From Tretioscincus oriximinensis (taxonomy: Eukaryota; Chordata; Lepidosauria; Squamata; Gymnophthalmidae), in assembly GCA_022410635.1 (NCBI GenBank), contig JAJVDF010000302.1, positions 166,544 through 230,543 of the forward strand: a stretch of 64,000 nucleotides of DNA, written 5' to 3'. A model generated the notes under the pieces. It saw only the letters and a list, made by a program, of their open reading frames with translations, made no database searches and was not told the DNA's origin. Positions 11,653 through 22,429 of the stretch are shown here, piece by piece; the first letter of the stretch is position 1; every line of letters begins with the position of its first letter. A program made the position numbers and the translations under genes.

Positions 11653-12175
11653 TCATAGAATCATAGACTTGGAAGGGACCTCTAGGGTCCTGGGGTCCAA
11701 CCCCCTGCTCGATGCAGGACTCATTAAACCATCCCAGACAGATGACTGTCCAGCCTCTGTTTGAAGACTTCCAGTGACGGCGAACTCACCACCCCCTGTG
11801 GCAAACTGTTCTACTGGTTTATCACCCTGTTAGGAAGTTTTTTCTGATATCTAATCTAAATCTACTCCCTTGCAGTTTCATTCCATTGTTTCTAGTCCTT
11901 GCATGTGCCAATGGGAACAATGTTGATCCCTCTGGTCTGTGGCAGCCCTGCAGGTATTTGTAGACAGTTATCAGGTCTCCTCTCAGTCTTCTCTTTTGCA
12001 GACTAAAGATCCCCAGATCCTTTAACTGGTCCTCATAGGACATGGTTTCCAGACCACTCACCATCCTTGTGACTCTTTTGTACTTGCTCTAGTTTATCAA
12101 TGTCCTTTTTAAATTGGGCCCCCCAGAACTGAACACAGTAGTCCAAGTGTGGTCGTACCAAAGTACTGTAGAGAG
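11653..12175 (-). repeat. CR1-A LINE 3' part with C-terminal RT frame
   Basis: The reversed 3' end CATAGAATCATAGACTTGG starts at 11653. The minus frame at 11822-12064 reads [20 protein letters not shown] and FSLQKRRLRGDLITVYKYL, the CR1 C-terminal block. 5'-truncated near 12175. Confidence 0.85.
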
Positions 12176-12829
12176 GAATAATGACTTCACATGATCTTGG
12201 CCATGTCACAATTCTTCAGAGGTCTCTCATCCCCATATACTCCACACGGGGTCCATTGTGTAAAGAAGGTGGTGATGTAAACCGGTTTGATTCCCTTTGA
12301 GTCGGGAAAAGCTGGATATGAAAACCAACTCTTCTTAATTTCACAGTCCTAAGCCTTTTCTGGACCTTATTCTCTGTAGTAATTCTCTGCAGGCTCCTGT
12401 GGGCTGCACCTAAATATGCAGAAGCCCCTATACTGGGATATAGCCTGGAATACAGCCCAGTACAGAAAAAGCCCATTTTTAAAAAAATGTTCTTGAACTT
12501 AGTGTTACAACTATGCTTTGAAAAGCCTGAACTGGGAGTTAAGGGATCCCTCAACTACCCATCTCTCCAATTTTGGTTCTCAAATTGGGCTTCCAGATTA
12601 TAAAGTATTTTTCTTCCCCCTCTAGAATACAAAGAAGTTGTCATGTTAGTCTGGAATTTGTAAACTTCTAGCCAGGAGTCTTGCTGCCTGCTGCTTGTCT
12701 CAGAGTTGATTTTTTAAAAAAATTCTGAGTTTTCCATTAGAGATAAAACTTAAGACATGTTTCAGTAAATGATTACTGCAAAGGAGCTCTGTTTGCTTGT
12801 CTTCTCCCCTTCCTGTCCCTGTTCTGGAA

Positions 12830-13090
12830 GGGGGAGACGCAGTGGGACAGGGGTTAAGAGCCCCGGCGTTTGGGCAGAGATACCAAGTTCGAAGCCCTGT
12901 GTCGGCCGTGGAGAAGAGGGAGCCCCTCGACTGGCCTCAGCTTTAGCCAACCCACCTATTTGAAAGCAAGAAATTGTGATTAGATACATGGGAACCATCA
13001 CAGCGTGGCAGGGAAGATAGGATGGACAAAAATCAGGCATGGAAGCCGCTTGAGGATATAAAACCCAGTTCTTCTCTTCTCTTCTGTCAA
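12830..13090 (+). repeat. SINE-A, tRNA-derived
   Basis: Head GCAGTGGGACAGGGGTTAAG with a B-box-like AGTTCGAAGCCC, body GCCAACCCACCTATTTGAAA, tail GAGGATATAAAACCCAGTTC followed by TTCTCTTCT. Confidence 0.75.
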
Positions 13091-13375
13091 GCAACCCTTG
13101 CTAGATCATCTTTTTTCTAATAGATGACCAATAAAGAACATTACAAACAACAAACAGCATGCAAAACAACCGCAGTCTGCATTTGTAAAGTAAAATTTTA
13201 CAAATCTTTTTCCCCTCCCCCTTTCTCTGCATGGTAATAACTTATATTGATGGTGACTCCCAAGACACCCAGAAGGCTATTTTGAGTTAAGGCTCCTCCA
13301 ATGACCTAAATTACTATGCAATACATTCTGTAACGGTGACATCCTAAAAACAGTGCATCTAATTTCCTATTATGA

Positions 13376-13407
13376 TTTTTTTTTTTTTTTTTTTTGGGGG
13401 GGGGGGA
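13376..13407. repeat. Adjacent poly-T and poly-G homopolymers
   Basis: About 20 T followed directly by about 11 G. The exact length is likely unreliable in sequencing. Confidence 0.9.
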
Positions 13408-13612
13408 TTTCCTTGACAAAGCAATTGCTTTTTTTGCTGCTACGTTTAGTATTCCTTTATTCCTTAAGCGAACCCTCGGTTCTTATTTAAGTGCCAATAA
13501 TTCAAAGCCACTGGTCCACAGGTTTGAGAACTCAGGATCAGACTCCCGAGTCCCTTTGTGTGTTGGGCTTTGTTCTATTCTGGAGAGCAGTCCAAGAGTT
13601 CAGCTTGAATAG

Positions 13613-13755
13613 CATAGAATCACAGAATCATAGAGTTGGAAGGGACCTCCAGGGTCATAGAGTTCCAACCCCCTGCTCGATGCAGGATTCATTAAACCAT
13701 CCCAGACAGATGACTGTCCAGCCTCTGTTTGAAAACTTCCAGTGACAGCGAACTG
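13613..13755 (-). repeat. CR1-A LINE 3' terminus
   Basis: CATAGAATCACAGAATCATA repeats followed by GGGACCTCCAGGGTCATAG and CCTCTGTTTGAAAACTTCC. Short 5'-truncated copy. Confidence 0.85.
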
Positions 13756-14447
13756 TGGACAGACGGCCCTTTAAACTCCGAGAAATACTGCAGAAATACC
13801 CTCAATTTCTGGCTTCTGTTGCAAGTCAGAATCGGCCTCTGGGAAAACCTTAGCCCATCCATGAGTGTTCTGTATACAGAGCCAGAGGGGAGTTAACTGA
13901 TTCATCTCCTACAACCTAAATAAAACCAAGTAAATTGTGAGATAGTACATTCGAGAGCTTGCTGAGGAGTTTGTACTGCTAACGAGATCTCATAAAAAGA
14001 TGAGATACATGTTGGGGCCACGTCCAAATCTCGGACACCAGGGAGGTTCTTCCCAATGTTGCATCTTAGTTCAATGTTTCCAGATTTCTGACGCAGATGA
14101 AAACTACACATTCATGCTCTCGGCTGTTATCCATACATCACGGTCTCGTTCGCTTTCCCTGCCGGGTTTCTCACGCAACAAACGATATGAAACTAGCGGT
14201 GGAATATGCAAAAGGTGTGGGATGTTTATGGTGGAATAAAGATTCAGGCTTTTGTAACGTCAAAAAGGCAATAAACTGGTTTTTTTTCAGAAGGTGTGGG
14301 TAGGAGGCTTTGTCAACTAAAGGTCTCTTGAAATATTTTAAAATAAATCATTTCTGAGTTTATGAGATGCTTTCTGTGGTTTTCATAGCCTCTTTACAGC
14401 GGGAGACAGTTGCAGGATTTGGAGACAAAAAGACTACCGGGTGCCAT
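13756..14447. other. Intergenic sequence between RILPL1 and SNRNP35
   Basis: No gene or clear repeat recognised. RILPL1 (+) and SNRNP35 (-) converge across this interval. Confidence 0.45.
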
Positions 14448-14600
14448 AAGGACGTCAGAGGGGCCCTGCGGAACGGGGCCAGAGTCCATCTAGTCCAGCA
14501 TTCTGTCTCACACAGTGACTCATCCACAGGGCAGTGTAGACTATGGCAGCCCCTTTACCTATTCCCGACTCCCCACAGGTGGTATTTCAGGTGCACTGCC
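14448..14600 (-). repeat. CR1-B LINE 3' UTR fragment
   Basis: CATAAGGACGTCAGAGGGGC, CCATCTAGTCCAGCATTCTG and CCTATTCCCGACTCCC follow the reversed CR1-B 3' UTR. Confidence 0.7.
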
Positions 14601-14895
14601 TGGGATGAAGATGCCAAATCTTTACTTGGTGCAATAATTGTTGCCTTGATTTGCTTCTGGTCCAACAGAGCTCCTTTGCACTTACGTACCAGTTATTCTT
14701 TTAAGACAATTTGTTTTAAAATGTATTTTCTTTTGCGACTACAAGTTCCAACAGCTTATAAACACCATACATTCAAACTAATACATATAATCTTATTCAT
14801 CCACCATCCCACCCCCCTTGTCTTCCTTGGGTTTCCCTCCACCCCTAAAACCTCATGATGGGTTTGCTTTCACCCGAGCAGTTTGAATGCTTCTT

Positions 14896-14901
14896 TTTAT
14901 T
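14896..14901 (-). terminator. SNRNP35: Polyadenylation signal AATAAA of SNRNP35
   Basis: TTTATT on the plus strand reads AATAAA on the minus strand, about 215 bases past the SNRNP35 stop. It is the first canonical signal I see downstream. Confidence 0.6.
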
Positions 14902-15117
14902 CGTTAGCCTCAGATTATGAATACAGGAAAGCCTAAAGAAGACAACCAGGATTGGAAGGAGCCTGGCAGATGCCACAACACTTAGATAATTGAACAAACT
15001 TTGCAGAAAATATTCAGGATGGTTCCTCAGCTCTGTTTTAAAATGGGAAGGTTGATCCAGGATTGGGGGTTTTTGGTTCCAGGAGTGAAGCAAAATGCTT
15101 TTCTGTAGTTCCCCTTC

Positions 15118-15885
15118 CTAATATCGGTCATCGTCTCTTGCTTTCTTTGCGCTGCGGTCGCGGCTTCTGTCCTTCCTGTCTCTGTCTCTTCCTTCCCGTC
15201 CTCTGGTCCTGTCTTCCCGTGACCGCCGTTCCCCGTCCCGCTCCCCCCACCCCCGCAGCCGCTCCCTCTCGGACTTCCTCTCGTTATCTCGATCCCTCGT
15301 TTTCCAGTCCCTCGACCCTTCCCTGCCCCACCTTCTTTTCTCCGCCTGCCCTTCGCCGTAAAAACTGCTTTTCCCGCTAGGCAAATTAATGGGTTTCCGG
15401 AACGGGCGGTCCCGGCCTCCAAAGCGCAGCTGTCCCGATTCTTTTTTGCCCCCAAAACCGCCCCCGAGTCGCCGAGGTATCCACCCTTTCAGAGTCCTTT
15501 CCAGCTCAAAGTCGACGAATATCTCGCGCTGGTCCACGATCAGTTTATTGGCGTCCCGGTGGGCTTTCATGAGCGCCCGTTCCTCTTTGTACTCGATGAA
15601 CGCGTAACCCTTGGAAAAGCCCGTGACGAGGTCCCGTACGAGGCGGATCTTCCGGATATCTCCGTATCGGGAGAAGACTTCTTTCAGTTTGTCCTCCGTG
15701 GTTTGCAGGCTGAGCCTGGCTACAAACAGGGTGAGGTGAGGGTCTCCTGAAACCGCTTTGTTGGGGGTGTACCGGGCCAGCATGGCCCTCCATATAGCCC
15801 GGTCGTGGGGCTCCTCGTCCGTGCCGTCGATGCTCCCTGCTTTGAGGGGATCGTAGTCTTTGGCAATAGGGGCCCACTCGTTCAT
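15118..15885 (-). CDS. SNRNP35: U11/U12 small nuclear ribonucleoprotein 35 kDa protein
   Basis: A component of the U11/U12 di-snRNP, which recognises 5' splice sites and branch points of U12-type introns in the nucleus. The 255-residue frame is intact. It has an RRM with RNP2 LFVARL (residues 53-58) and RNP1 KGYAFIEY (92-99), the N-terminal [20 protein letters not shown] block, the [16 protein letters not shown] motif after the RRM, and a long Arg/Asp/Glu/Lys-rich tail from about residue 175. The human protein is about 246 residues by memory, so length fits. The ATG at 15885-15883 was chosen because it lies three bases after an acceptor CAG behind a pyrimidine tract; the ten upstream in-frame codons are intron. 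The whole coding sequence is in one exon. It lies tail-to-tail with RILPL1 and head-to-head with RILPL2. Confidence 0.97.
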   Translation of the reverse strand: MNEWAPIAKDYDPLKAGSIDGTDEEPHDRAIWRAMLARYTPNKAVSGDPHLTLFVARLSLQTTEDKLKEVFSRYGDIRKIRLVRDLVTGFSKGYAFIEYKEERALMKAHRDANKLIVDQREIFVDFELERTLKGWIPRRLGGGFGGKKESGQLRFGGRDRPFRKPINLPSGKSSFYGEGQAEKRRWGREGSRDWKTRDRDNERKSERERLRGWGERDGERRSREDRTRGREGRDRDRKDRSRDRSAKKARDDDRY

Positions 15886-16269
15886 TCTCTGCAGGAAGGT
15901 GAGAAAAAGAAGCAAGCAAAGACACTATTCAATGAGTTTCTAAATTCACCTGCAAAATGATTAAGGAAGAGAAAAGCTGTGAATATCCCAAGGCAGGAGA
16001 ATGTGGATGGGGCAGAGAGATGCCTACTACTAGACTTGCAAATCTTCATTTTAAGTCAAACTTTCCTTGTCTGCTTTCAGCCCCACAACATTCTATTCCA
16101 GTCGGTACCATTCATACTGAGCCCAGTTCAAGGATTTTTCAGCCATTGAACGGCTTAGACTTCAAACCTTTGAAGGGACGTCACCTCCCGTATCCTGGCC
16201 ACATCCCAAGAGCTTCCGCTGAGGCCCTCATGAGGGTCCCACCACCCTCACTCATCAATAGGGTGAGAA

Positions 16270-16885
16270 CACACAGCAAGGTGTGCAGCAGCAGCAAAAA
16301 AGGCAAACTCCATGTTGGGGATCATTAGGAAAGGAATCGAAAACAAGTCAGCAAATGTTGTTTTGCCTCTTTATAAATCTGTGGTGAGGCCACATTTGGA
16401 ATACTGTGTTCAATTCTGGTCACCACATCTCAAGAGGGACATTTTGGAACTGGAGAAGGTGCAGAAAAGGGCAACAAGAAGGATCAAGGGTCTGGAGCAC
16501 CTCCCTTACGAATTCCAGCTGCAACATCTGGGCCTCTTCAGCCTTGAAAGGAGACGTTTGAGGGGTGATCTGATTGAAGTGTACAAAATCATGCATGGGA
16601 TCGACAGGGTGAATAGAGAACAAATGTTTTCTCTCTCCCACAACACAAGGACCAGAGGGCACTCCTTAAAACTGTTGGGTAGAAAAGTGAGAACAGACAA
16701 AGGAAAGTATTTTCTCACCCAGAGGGTCATCGGCCTGTGGAATTTACTTCCTGAAGAGGCGGTGGTAGTTAACAGCTTGGATAGTTTCAAGACAGGACTA
16801 GACAGGTTTATGGACACTAAGGGTATAAATGGATACTAAGATAGTTGTCTGGATGTAGCCTCCGGGATGGAGCAACAGGCAGGAC
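16270..16885 (+). repeat. CR1-B LINE fragment, long open C-terminal RT frame
   Basis: An intact frame at 16312-16839 begins MLGIIRKGIENKSANVVLPL and includes VRPHLEYCVQFWSPHLKRDI, the thumb and C-terminal region of a CR1-like reverse transcriptase. The upstream palm motifs are missing. It sits in the intron between the SNRNP35 5' exon and coding exon, opposite in strand to that gene. Among the better-preserved copies here. Confidence 0.9.
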
Positions 16886-17831
16886 TTACAGTCCCACAGG
16901 TGCAGACACCTGCTGAAGGCACACCTGTCCCCCCAGGCCTTCAGCTGAGCCATTTATACCCTCTGCTAATCAGGTGTTGGTCTAATAAACAGTTTTGCAG
17001 ATTTGCAATTAATTCCACGGTTCCCAAACTGGTCACCTTCTGTTATCAAGTAGTTCGGCATTAACAGTTTGGGAGGTTTTCTTGTTATTCTCTTCTCTGG
17101 GGGACAAGCCAGAGACTGAACTTGTAACCCTCTGATTGCCAGACTCCACACACAGTTATGTCTGTGCCCTGGATTGCAAGTAGCAAAAGCTATTAGATCA
17201 GCTATTAGGTGGCGGGGAATAGTATCCAAAGGGGCTGAAGGCAAGGCCTGTAGAGGCGAATAAATGCATAATTATATAGACAGCCCCCCCGCAGACAACT
17301 TCCTGCAAGCAGAAAAAATGTTTCTTGTGGCTGGGACTTTGAATGCATTAGCAAAAAACCTTTCCTCGCTCCCAGGGCTAGCTGCAGTGCAGGCTGGGAG
17401 GTGTAGTCCTCAGGGCAAGGCTGGGCAGAAAGGGTTGCCCATTGCTGAGACTACACTTCCCAACAGGCCCTGCTAAGAGCACGAGGGATCTGTTTCACTC
17501 TTCACTTCTGGGCAGCTGCTGCCTTGTGAAGTGACTGGGCATCCAAGCTTTGTTAATAAGCACCCGCTATTCAGGGGATGGGGTGGGGGAGGCATAGATA
17601 GAAAAGCAGGCAGAAACACAACTAAGGAGCAGGAAGCAGGAAGTCTGCCAGGACGCAGAGAAACAGGAAGCTGCCATTTCTTATCGTTTATCTCTGGCGC
17701 CCCAGCCATAGTGCTTCCCCCCTTATGTGCCTGAGGCTTATTCTGGGATGGATCTCGGGATAGGGACCTTCCGCACCAGCCTGCGCCAATCCCAGAAAGA
17801 AGAAAAGACCGTTGAACAAGGCAGCATTTAC

Positions 17832-17930
17832 CCAGGGAGGCTCCAGCTACTTCAAGGGGCGCTTTATTCCGCTTCTTCCCGGCAGCCACAGAGTCCGTCG
17901 CGCCCTAGAACGTCCAGGCCTGTTGGGTCG
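17832..17930 (-). other. SNRNP35: Candidate SNRNP35 5' UTR exon
   Basis: On the minus strand a GC-rich stretch ends in a strong donor, CCCTGG|GTAAAT, at 17832/17831. It could splice to the coding exon acceptor at 15889. The 5' end is not determined; 17930 is a guess from the promoter elements upstream. Confidence 0.5.
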
Positions 17931-18015
17931 CCGTTTTTTTCAATCACATCCGGGGCGGGCCACCTTAGCATCTGACCAATCCCATTGGGCGGAGTATTCC
18001 TCAGTCACGCCAATC
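17931..18015 (-). promoter_or_regulatory. SNRNP35: Likely SNRNP35 promoter with CCAAT and GC boxes
   Basis: A CG-rich patch with GC box GGGGCGGGCC (17952-17961) and three CCAAT boxes: CCAAT at 17976-17980 and 18010-18014, ATTGG at 17984-17988. No TATA box is seen. Typical of a housekeeping promoter; direction inferred from the gene downstream on the minus strand. Confidence 0.55.
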
Positions 18016-18404
18016 AGCAAAGGTCTAAACATGAGTCTCACCTGCTATTTGACCCGTACAGGTCTCCCCCTCTTGGCAGAAAGTGGTACTGCTCCCTGGA
18101 AAGGATTCTTTGGGACCAATTCAAATGGAATTTCTCTTCAGGTTATTTGGCTGACTGGTCACACACTTAGGTTTTTATTCCAGTATCCGTCCGCTTTCAG
18201 ATTGAGATCAGCTGCATCAAGCCAAGCGGCCAGCTGGTTGCCTTTACTGTCCTCCAGCTTAGAAAACCCCATTTCTGGTTAACAGAATCTGGAAAGAAAA
18301 TTGCTATTCACGTTGCTGCCTGCATGTTTCCCATTCTGAAAGCGGAGTGAAGCTGGATTAAAACTGGCGTAACTAGGCCCCTGGCTCACTGCTTGGCACT
18401 TCCT

Positions 18405-18670
18405 GGCCTTTCCCCTGGAGGAGGTCGTGGCAGCTGGCAGCCTGGATAGCCTTAAGACAGGATTGGACAAGTTCCTGGAACTCGAGGTTCTAAGTAAACT
18501 CTTAGGCTGGATCTTTGGATTCCTTCCTCTGGGACGGAGCAAGAGCCATTTGTAGGGAGTGGAGAACAGTGGAAGATTTTGCCTCCTTCTGTCCAGGCTG
18601 CCCTGGTGCAATTGGTGGGGCCCTGGGTGAGGCAGGAGGCTGGACGGATGGGCTCCGGCCCACTCTTAGA
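18405..18670 (+). repeat. CR1-B LINE 3' fragment
   Basis: CAGCCTGGATAGCCTTAAGA and GACAGGATTGGACAAGTTCC, then the 3' UTR with TGCAATTGGTGGGGCCCTG and GGATGGGCTCCGGCCC. Confidence 0.75.
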
Positions 18671-18729
18671 TTCCCTCCTGAGTGAGGCAGCGATAGGGGC
18701 AGAGGCCTGGGTAGGTGTTATATCCCTCA

Positions 18730-18905
18730 TTTGTCTCCACCTGAAGGGAATCAGAGAACCTCTTGTTCTTCTCTTCACCACAGACCTCTTGTGAAAGAGG
18801 TGGGGCCGAGGGAGCTTTAAAGAACCATGGCTAGCCCAGGGGTGCAGTGCAGCATCGAACCAGGAGCCTTCCAGAAAAGAGCCCGATACTCTAAGCCCTG
18901 GACTG
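18730..18905 (-). repeat. SINE-B fragment
   Basis: CACAGACCTCTTGTGAAAGA, GGTGGGGCCGAGGGAGC and a reversed head with GCATCGAACCAGGAGCC and GATACTCTAAGCCC. Confidence 0.6.
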
Positions 18906-20929
18906 GAGATGGTTGCCCAGGAAAAGCTGCCCCGGAATTGCTCAATCGGGGCATCTGCTCCTGGAACCAGGCTGGCCTTGCAGCTGCAACTGAGACCTTC
19001 CCTCCACATTGCCACCACCTGCTTTTGAGTCTCTGCCAGGACCTTTGATGTCGAAAAACATACCTATGAGCCCATTTCCAAGCTGGTTGCTCCCAACCCC
19101 ACTAGTATCAGCAGTAAAGGGCAGGACTAGAGAGTTGTGAAGGGGGAAAGAATCTTTAATATGCTTCTGTGTCCTTCTCAATGAGAAAGGCCACCTTGCC
19201 TAGTGGCAGAGCCTGTTGGAAGGGGGCACCGTGGTTGGCACGGAACATCCGTGAGGTTTGGAGGCAGCTGTAACTCAGCGGTAGAGAAATCTGCAAAGAG
19301 GAAGGCTGTCATTTCAAGGTCCAGGTTCTCCCTGCAAGGGGGGAATGGCAAACCACTTCTGCATCCCTGCTGAGAAGGCTACTCATGGAGCCTGGGAGTC
19401 GCTGCAGCCCAGCAGTAAAACAACCTGGAAAGCAGAAGCTTCCTGTTTCATTCCTCGTCTGTCCCTGGGAGCAGGCAGTGAGGAGACCGTATTTGTCAAT
19501 GGTTGGATCAGCTCCAGGACCAGCCTGATGAGCCTGGCCCATATGACAGCGGAGCTTCTGTGATAACAGCACAGGTTGCCAGGGGTCAGGTTGCCAGGAG
19601 CTTCAAGGGGGCTGAAGATTCTGAGGCAGTTGGAGAGGAGCCTTTGCCTCTGAGCCACGGTGAGCCCCTCTGCCCTCCTCTCCCCAAGTCATGTGTGTGT
19701 CCCCCCAGGCCGCGCCCCTTCTCAAACTCCAACCGGGGCCTTTCCTCCCAAGCAAGAAGGCGGGTAAGTACAGAGGGGAGTGGGCACGGGAGGTATTCTC
19801 AGCCGTCTGGTCTGCGCGAGCATCGGCGGACGTCTACGTCTGTTGTGGTGGGAGAAAGGGACCATCAGGAGCCCAGAGTTTAAAAAATCATGGCTGGGTT
19901 CCCAGGGCTTTGGGATTTGAACCTAAGTTCCCTGCAAAGGTCACCACGCCTCAGGGCCTGGAGGTCTGGCCAGCCTATGCACGCTGTCTCCAGGGCAGGA
20001 ACAACTTCCTCCTGCCCCTAAGTGGGTTTGGGGACCATGGACCACGGCTGTGGAGGCAACCAGGAAGCTGGATGTTGACCCGGGTTTGGTCTTCTTTGGC
20101 ATGGAAGCCAATGGTTGATTGCCTGGAGCATAGAAGGCCCTGGATGGCTCCGTGTCTGAAGGCACGTGGAGGACATATGGCCGGAACAGCCACAATAAAG
20201 ATTTTGATGCAGAACATATCAGGGCTGTGCTTCCAAACCTGCAAGCCTCCCCCATGAGAGGAGCCGTTCTGCTCTTCCCAAGGCTGTTTCTCCACTTTGG
20301 AGCCACAGGAATTTGGAGGAGGAGGGTAAGGAGAAAGTGAACTCTTCCCCTCTCCATTTTCCTCGGAAGCCTCACGCACGGCACCTCTGGTTGCATTGAA
20401 AGAGGGTCTCCGGCGAGGCAAAGGCACCATAAGAAACCACCCCAAATCAGGTGGTGTCATCTCAGAGGACCTGGATCCAGAGTCTTTGTGCGGGTGTCAT
20501 AAATCTCGGCCGAGGCGCCTGTATGCTTGATCTGTTGCCTAGAAACTTCTAGAAGGCAGAGGGGAAGGCAAGGTCATACCATCCATGAGGCTAGGAAGGA
20601 ACCCAAAACTGGATACAAGCACATACACAAAATACGAGCAAGCTCAGGCAGGCTTAAGTAGAATCTCCAGCATGCCATTTCAGCCTTTTCTCCAAGATAC
20701 GCTGAGAATGCCCAAGTGCCGCCTGCTGCTTCCTGCCGGCTAGAAACTCTTTAATCCTATCTAGCCTGGAACTTTCCCCTTGCTCTTCTTCCGTTCTGTT
20801 TCTGTGGAAATGCCCGGCTGCTGGAGCAGGTGTGTCTGCTGGGAGGCTTCCTTAAGCACTGAGCCAGGATCCTCCTCCAGTCCTGTCCTGGCCATGACAC
20901 TGGGCAAGAATTATGTCCATAAATATGAG
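18906..20929. other. Intergenic GC-rich sequence, no gene identified
   Basis: Several open frames of 150-190 codons overlap on both strands in 19.4-20.5 kb but none resembles a known protein, and base composition alone can explain them. A CG-rich patch at 19700-19850 could be regulatory. Confidence 0.35.
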
Positions 20930-20939
20930 GTATTGAGGG

Positions 20940-21190
20940 CATTTTGCAGGGACATCACCAAAGTGAGCGTTTGCACGAGCGAGAATAATGTCAACCCTTT
21001 TCACAGCTGCGGCTGAGGAAGTGGGACTATGACAAATATGTGGCATTTTGCTGGATCACCATCAATGTGATGTGGTCCGTTGATTGAAGGGAGACGAGGC
21101 AAAGGAAATCCAGACGATGAGCATTTGCGTGAGCGAGAATGATGTCGACCCTTTTCCCAACTGCGGCGGAGGAAGTGGGAGTGGTAGCAG
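20940..21190. repeat. Direct duplication, period about 170 bp
   Basis: A block with GCGAGAATAATGTCAACCCT and CAGCTGCGGCTGAGGAAGTG is repeated as GCGAGAATGATGTCGACCCT and AACTGCGGCGGAGGAAGTGG about 170 bp later. It directly abuts the next tandem array. Confidence 0.7.
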
Positions 21191-21556
21191 TAGACGCATG
21201 AGCGTCCTGCCTTCTCCACCCCTGTGGCTTCTCACCAGATTTCTCCGGAGTCTCCAGATCTAACCTCTCCTGTTTCATTTGCAGCAAAGCATCCTGGGAG
21301 TCCTCATTGTAGCTGTAGTCGCATGACTATCCTGCCTTCTCCACCTCTGTGGCTCCTCACCAGATTTCTCCGGAGTCTCCAGATCTAACCTCTCCTGTTT
21401 CATTTGCAGCAAAGCATCCTGGGAGTCCTCCTGTAGCAGTAGACGCATGAGTATCCTGCCTCCTCCACCCCTGTGGCTCCTCACCAGATTACAACGGAGT
21501 CTCCATATCTAACCTCTCCTTTTCGTTTTGCAGCAAAGCATTGTGGGAGCCCCGGT
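21191..21556. repeat. Tandem triplication, 124-125 bp unit
   Basis: Three head-to-tail copies start at TAGACGCATG (21191), TAGTCGCATG (21316) and TAGACGCATG (21440). Each contains CCAGATTTCTCCGGAGTCTC (changed in copy 3) and a splice-acceptor-like TTTCATTTGCAG before CAAAGCATCCTGGGAG. On the minus strand part of the unit stays open and repeats LLQMKQERLDLETPEKSGE. Function unknown. Confidence 0.88.
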
Positions 21557-22429
21557 GTCATCTGGCGAGTATCGTCTCCTCCCTTCTCTGTCCTCTTTTC
21601 CTTACAAGCTCATCAGAGCTCTCGAAGTCTTCAGGAACCATAACTACCTCTGGGACTTCATGGGAAGGAAGTGAAGACTAAGTGACCCATATTTGGATGG
21701 CACCACTTTGAAGGGGTGGCTGGAGCTCAGGCAGCTGAGGGTTCCTCCCTTCCCTCCCTCGGTGACTCCCCGCCATGCCGTGGTTCCGTCCTGAAAGAGG
21801 CCTTCTTAGCCCCCATTTTAAGCAGGCAGCGCAGGCCGAGCTGGTTGCCTCCATTGGAACCGAGAAGGAATTTTTCCCCGTGGATCCAAATTGGCTCTGG
21901 GAAGAAACCGGTTTTTTCCGCCTTCTCTGCGCTGCCTTCTCCTTGGGCTGCTACAGGATGGCTGGCAGCTCAGGGGGAGTTAAAATTGGGGCTCCTTTGG
22001 TGGTGTTGATTATCTGCCTCAGCATTTGAGTTTAATAAAACTTGTTGGGCTGAATTGAGTTGTTTCTTGCTGCTTTTTCTCAATTTTCTTTACGGGTTTT
22101 GGAGAAATCACTTTGGTTAGCGGGAGGGTAAACCTGAATCTAAACAGGAGGAAGGAAGAGAAGGAGAAAGGAGGAGAAAGAAGGAAGGAAGGAAGAATCT
22201 CCTGTGATGCTGCCTTCATGGGAGTGCAGAATCCAACCTGGAGGCTTCCAGGTAAGGTCTGGGACTCCGACCACTACAACAGACTCTCAAGGGATGGACA
22301 GAGATGAAGATCTGTGAAAAGCTCCAACTGAGACTGAAATTGCAAACATCCACACTTCAAAACTGCTTCCATTATACAAGATGGAATTACCCTACGGAAA
22401 ATAAGAATTGTCATAGGAGACGGATACCG
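21557..22429. other. Intergenic; possible transcript end near 22035
   Basis: An open frame to 22029 is followed at once by TTTAATAAAACTTG and a T/G-rich stretch, which looks like a plus-strand polyadenylation site. A GA-rich tract lies at 22145-22195, and a SINE-B-like head near 22240-22290. No protein identified. Confidence 0.3.

Noticed and set aside
16312..16839. 175-codon intact frame as a host gene
   Set aside because: Identical in type to the C-terminal RT block of more than ten CR1-B copies in this window.
19503..20460. Overlapping 126-188-codon frames as new genes
   Set aside because: Frames overlap on both strands in GC-rich DNA, with no recognised domains and no consistent splice sites.
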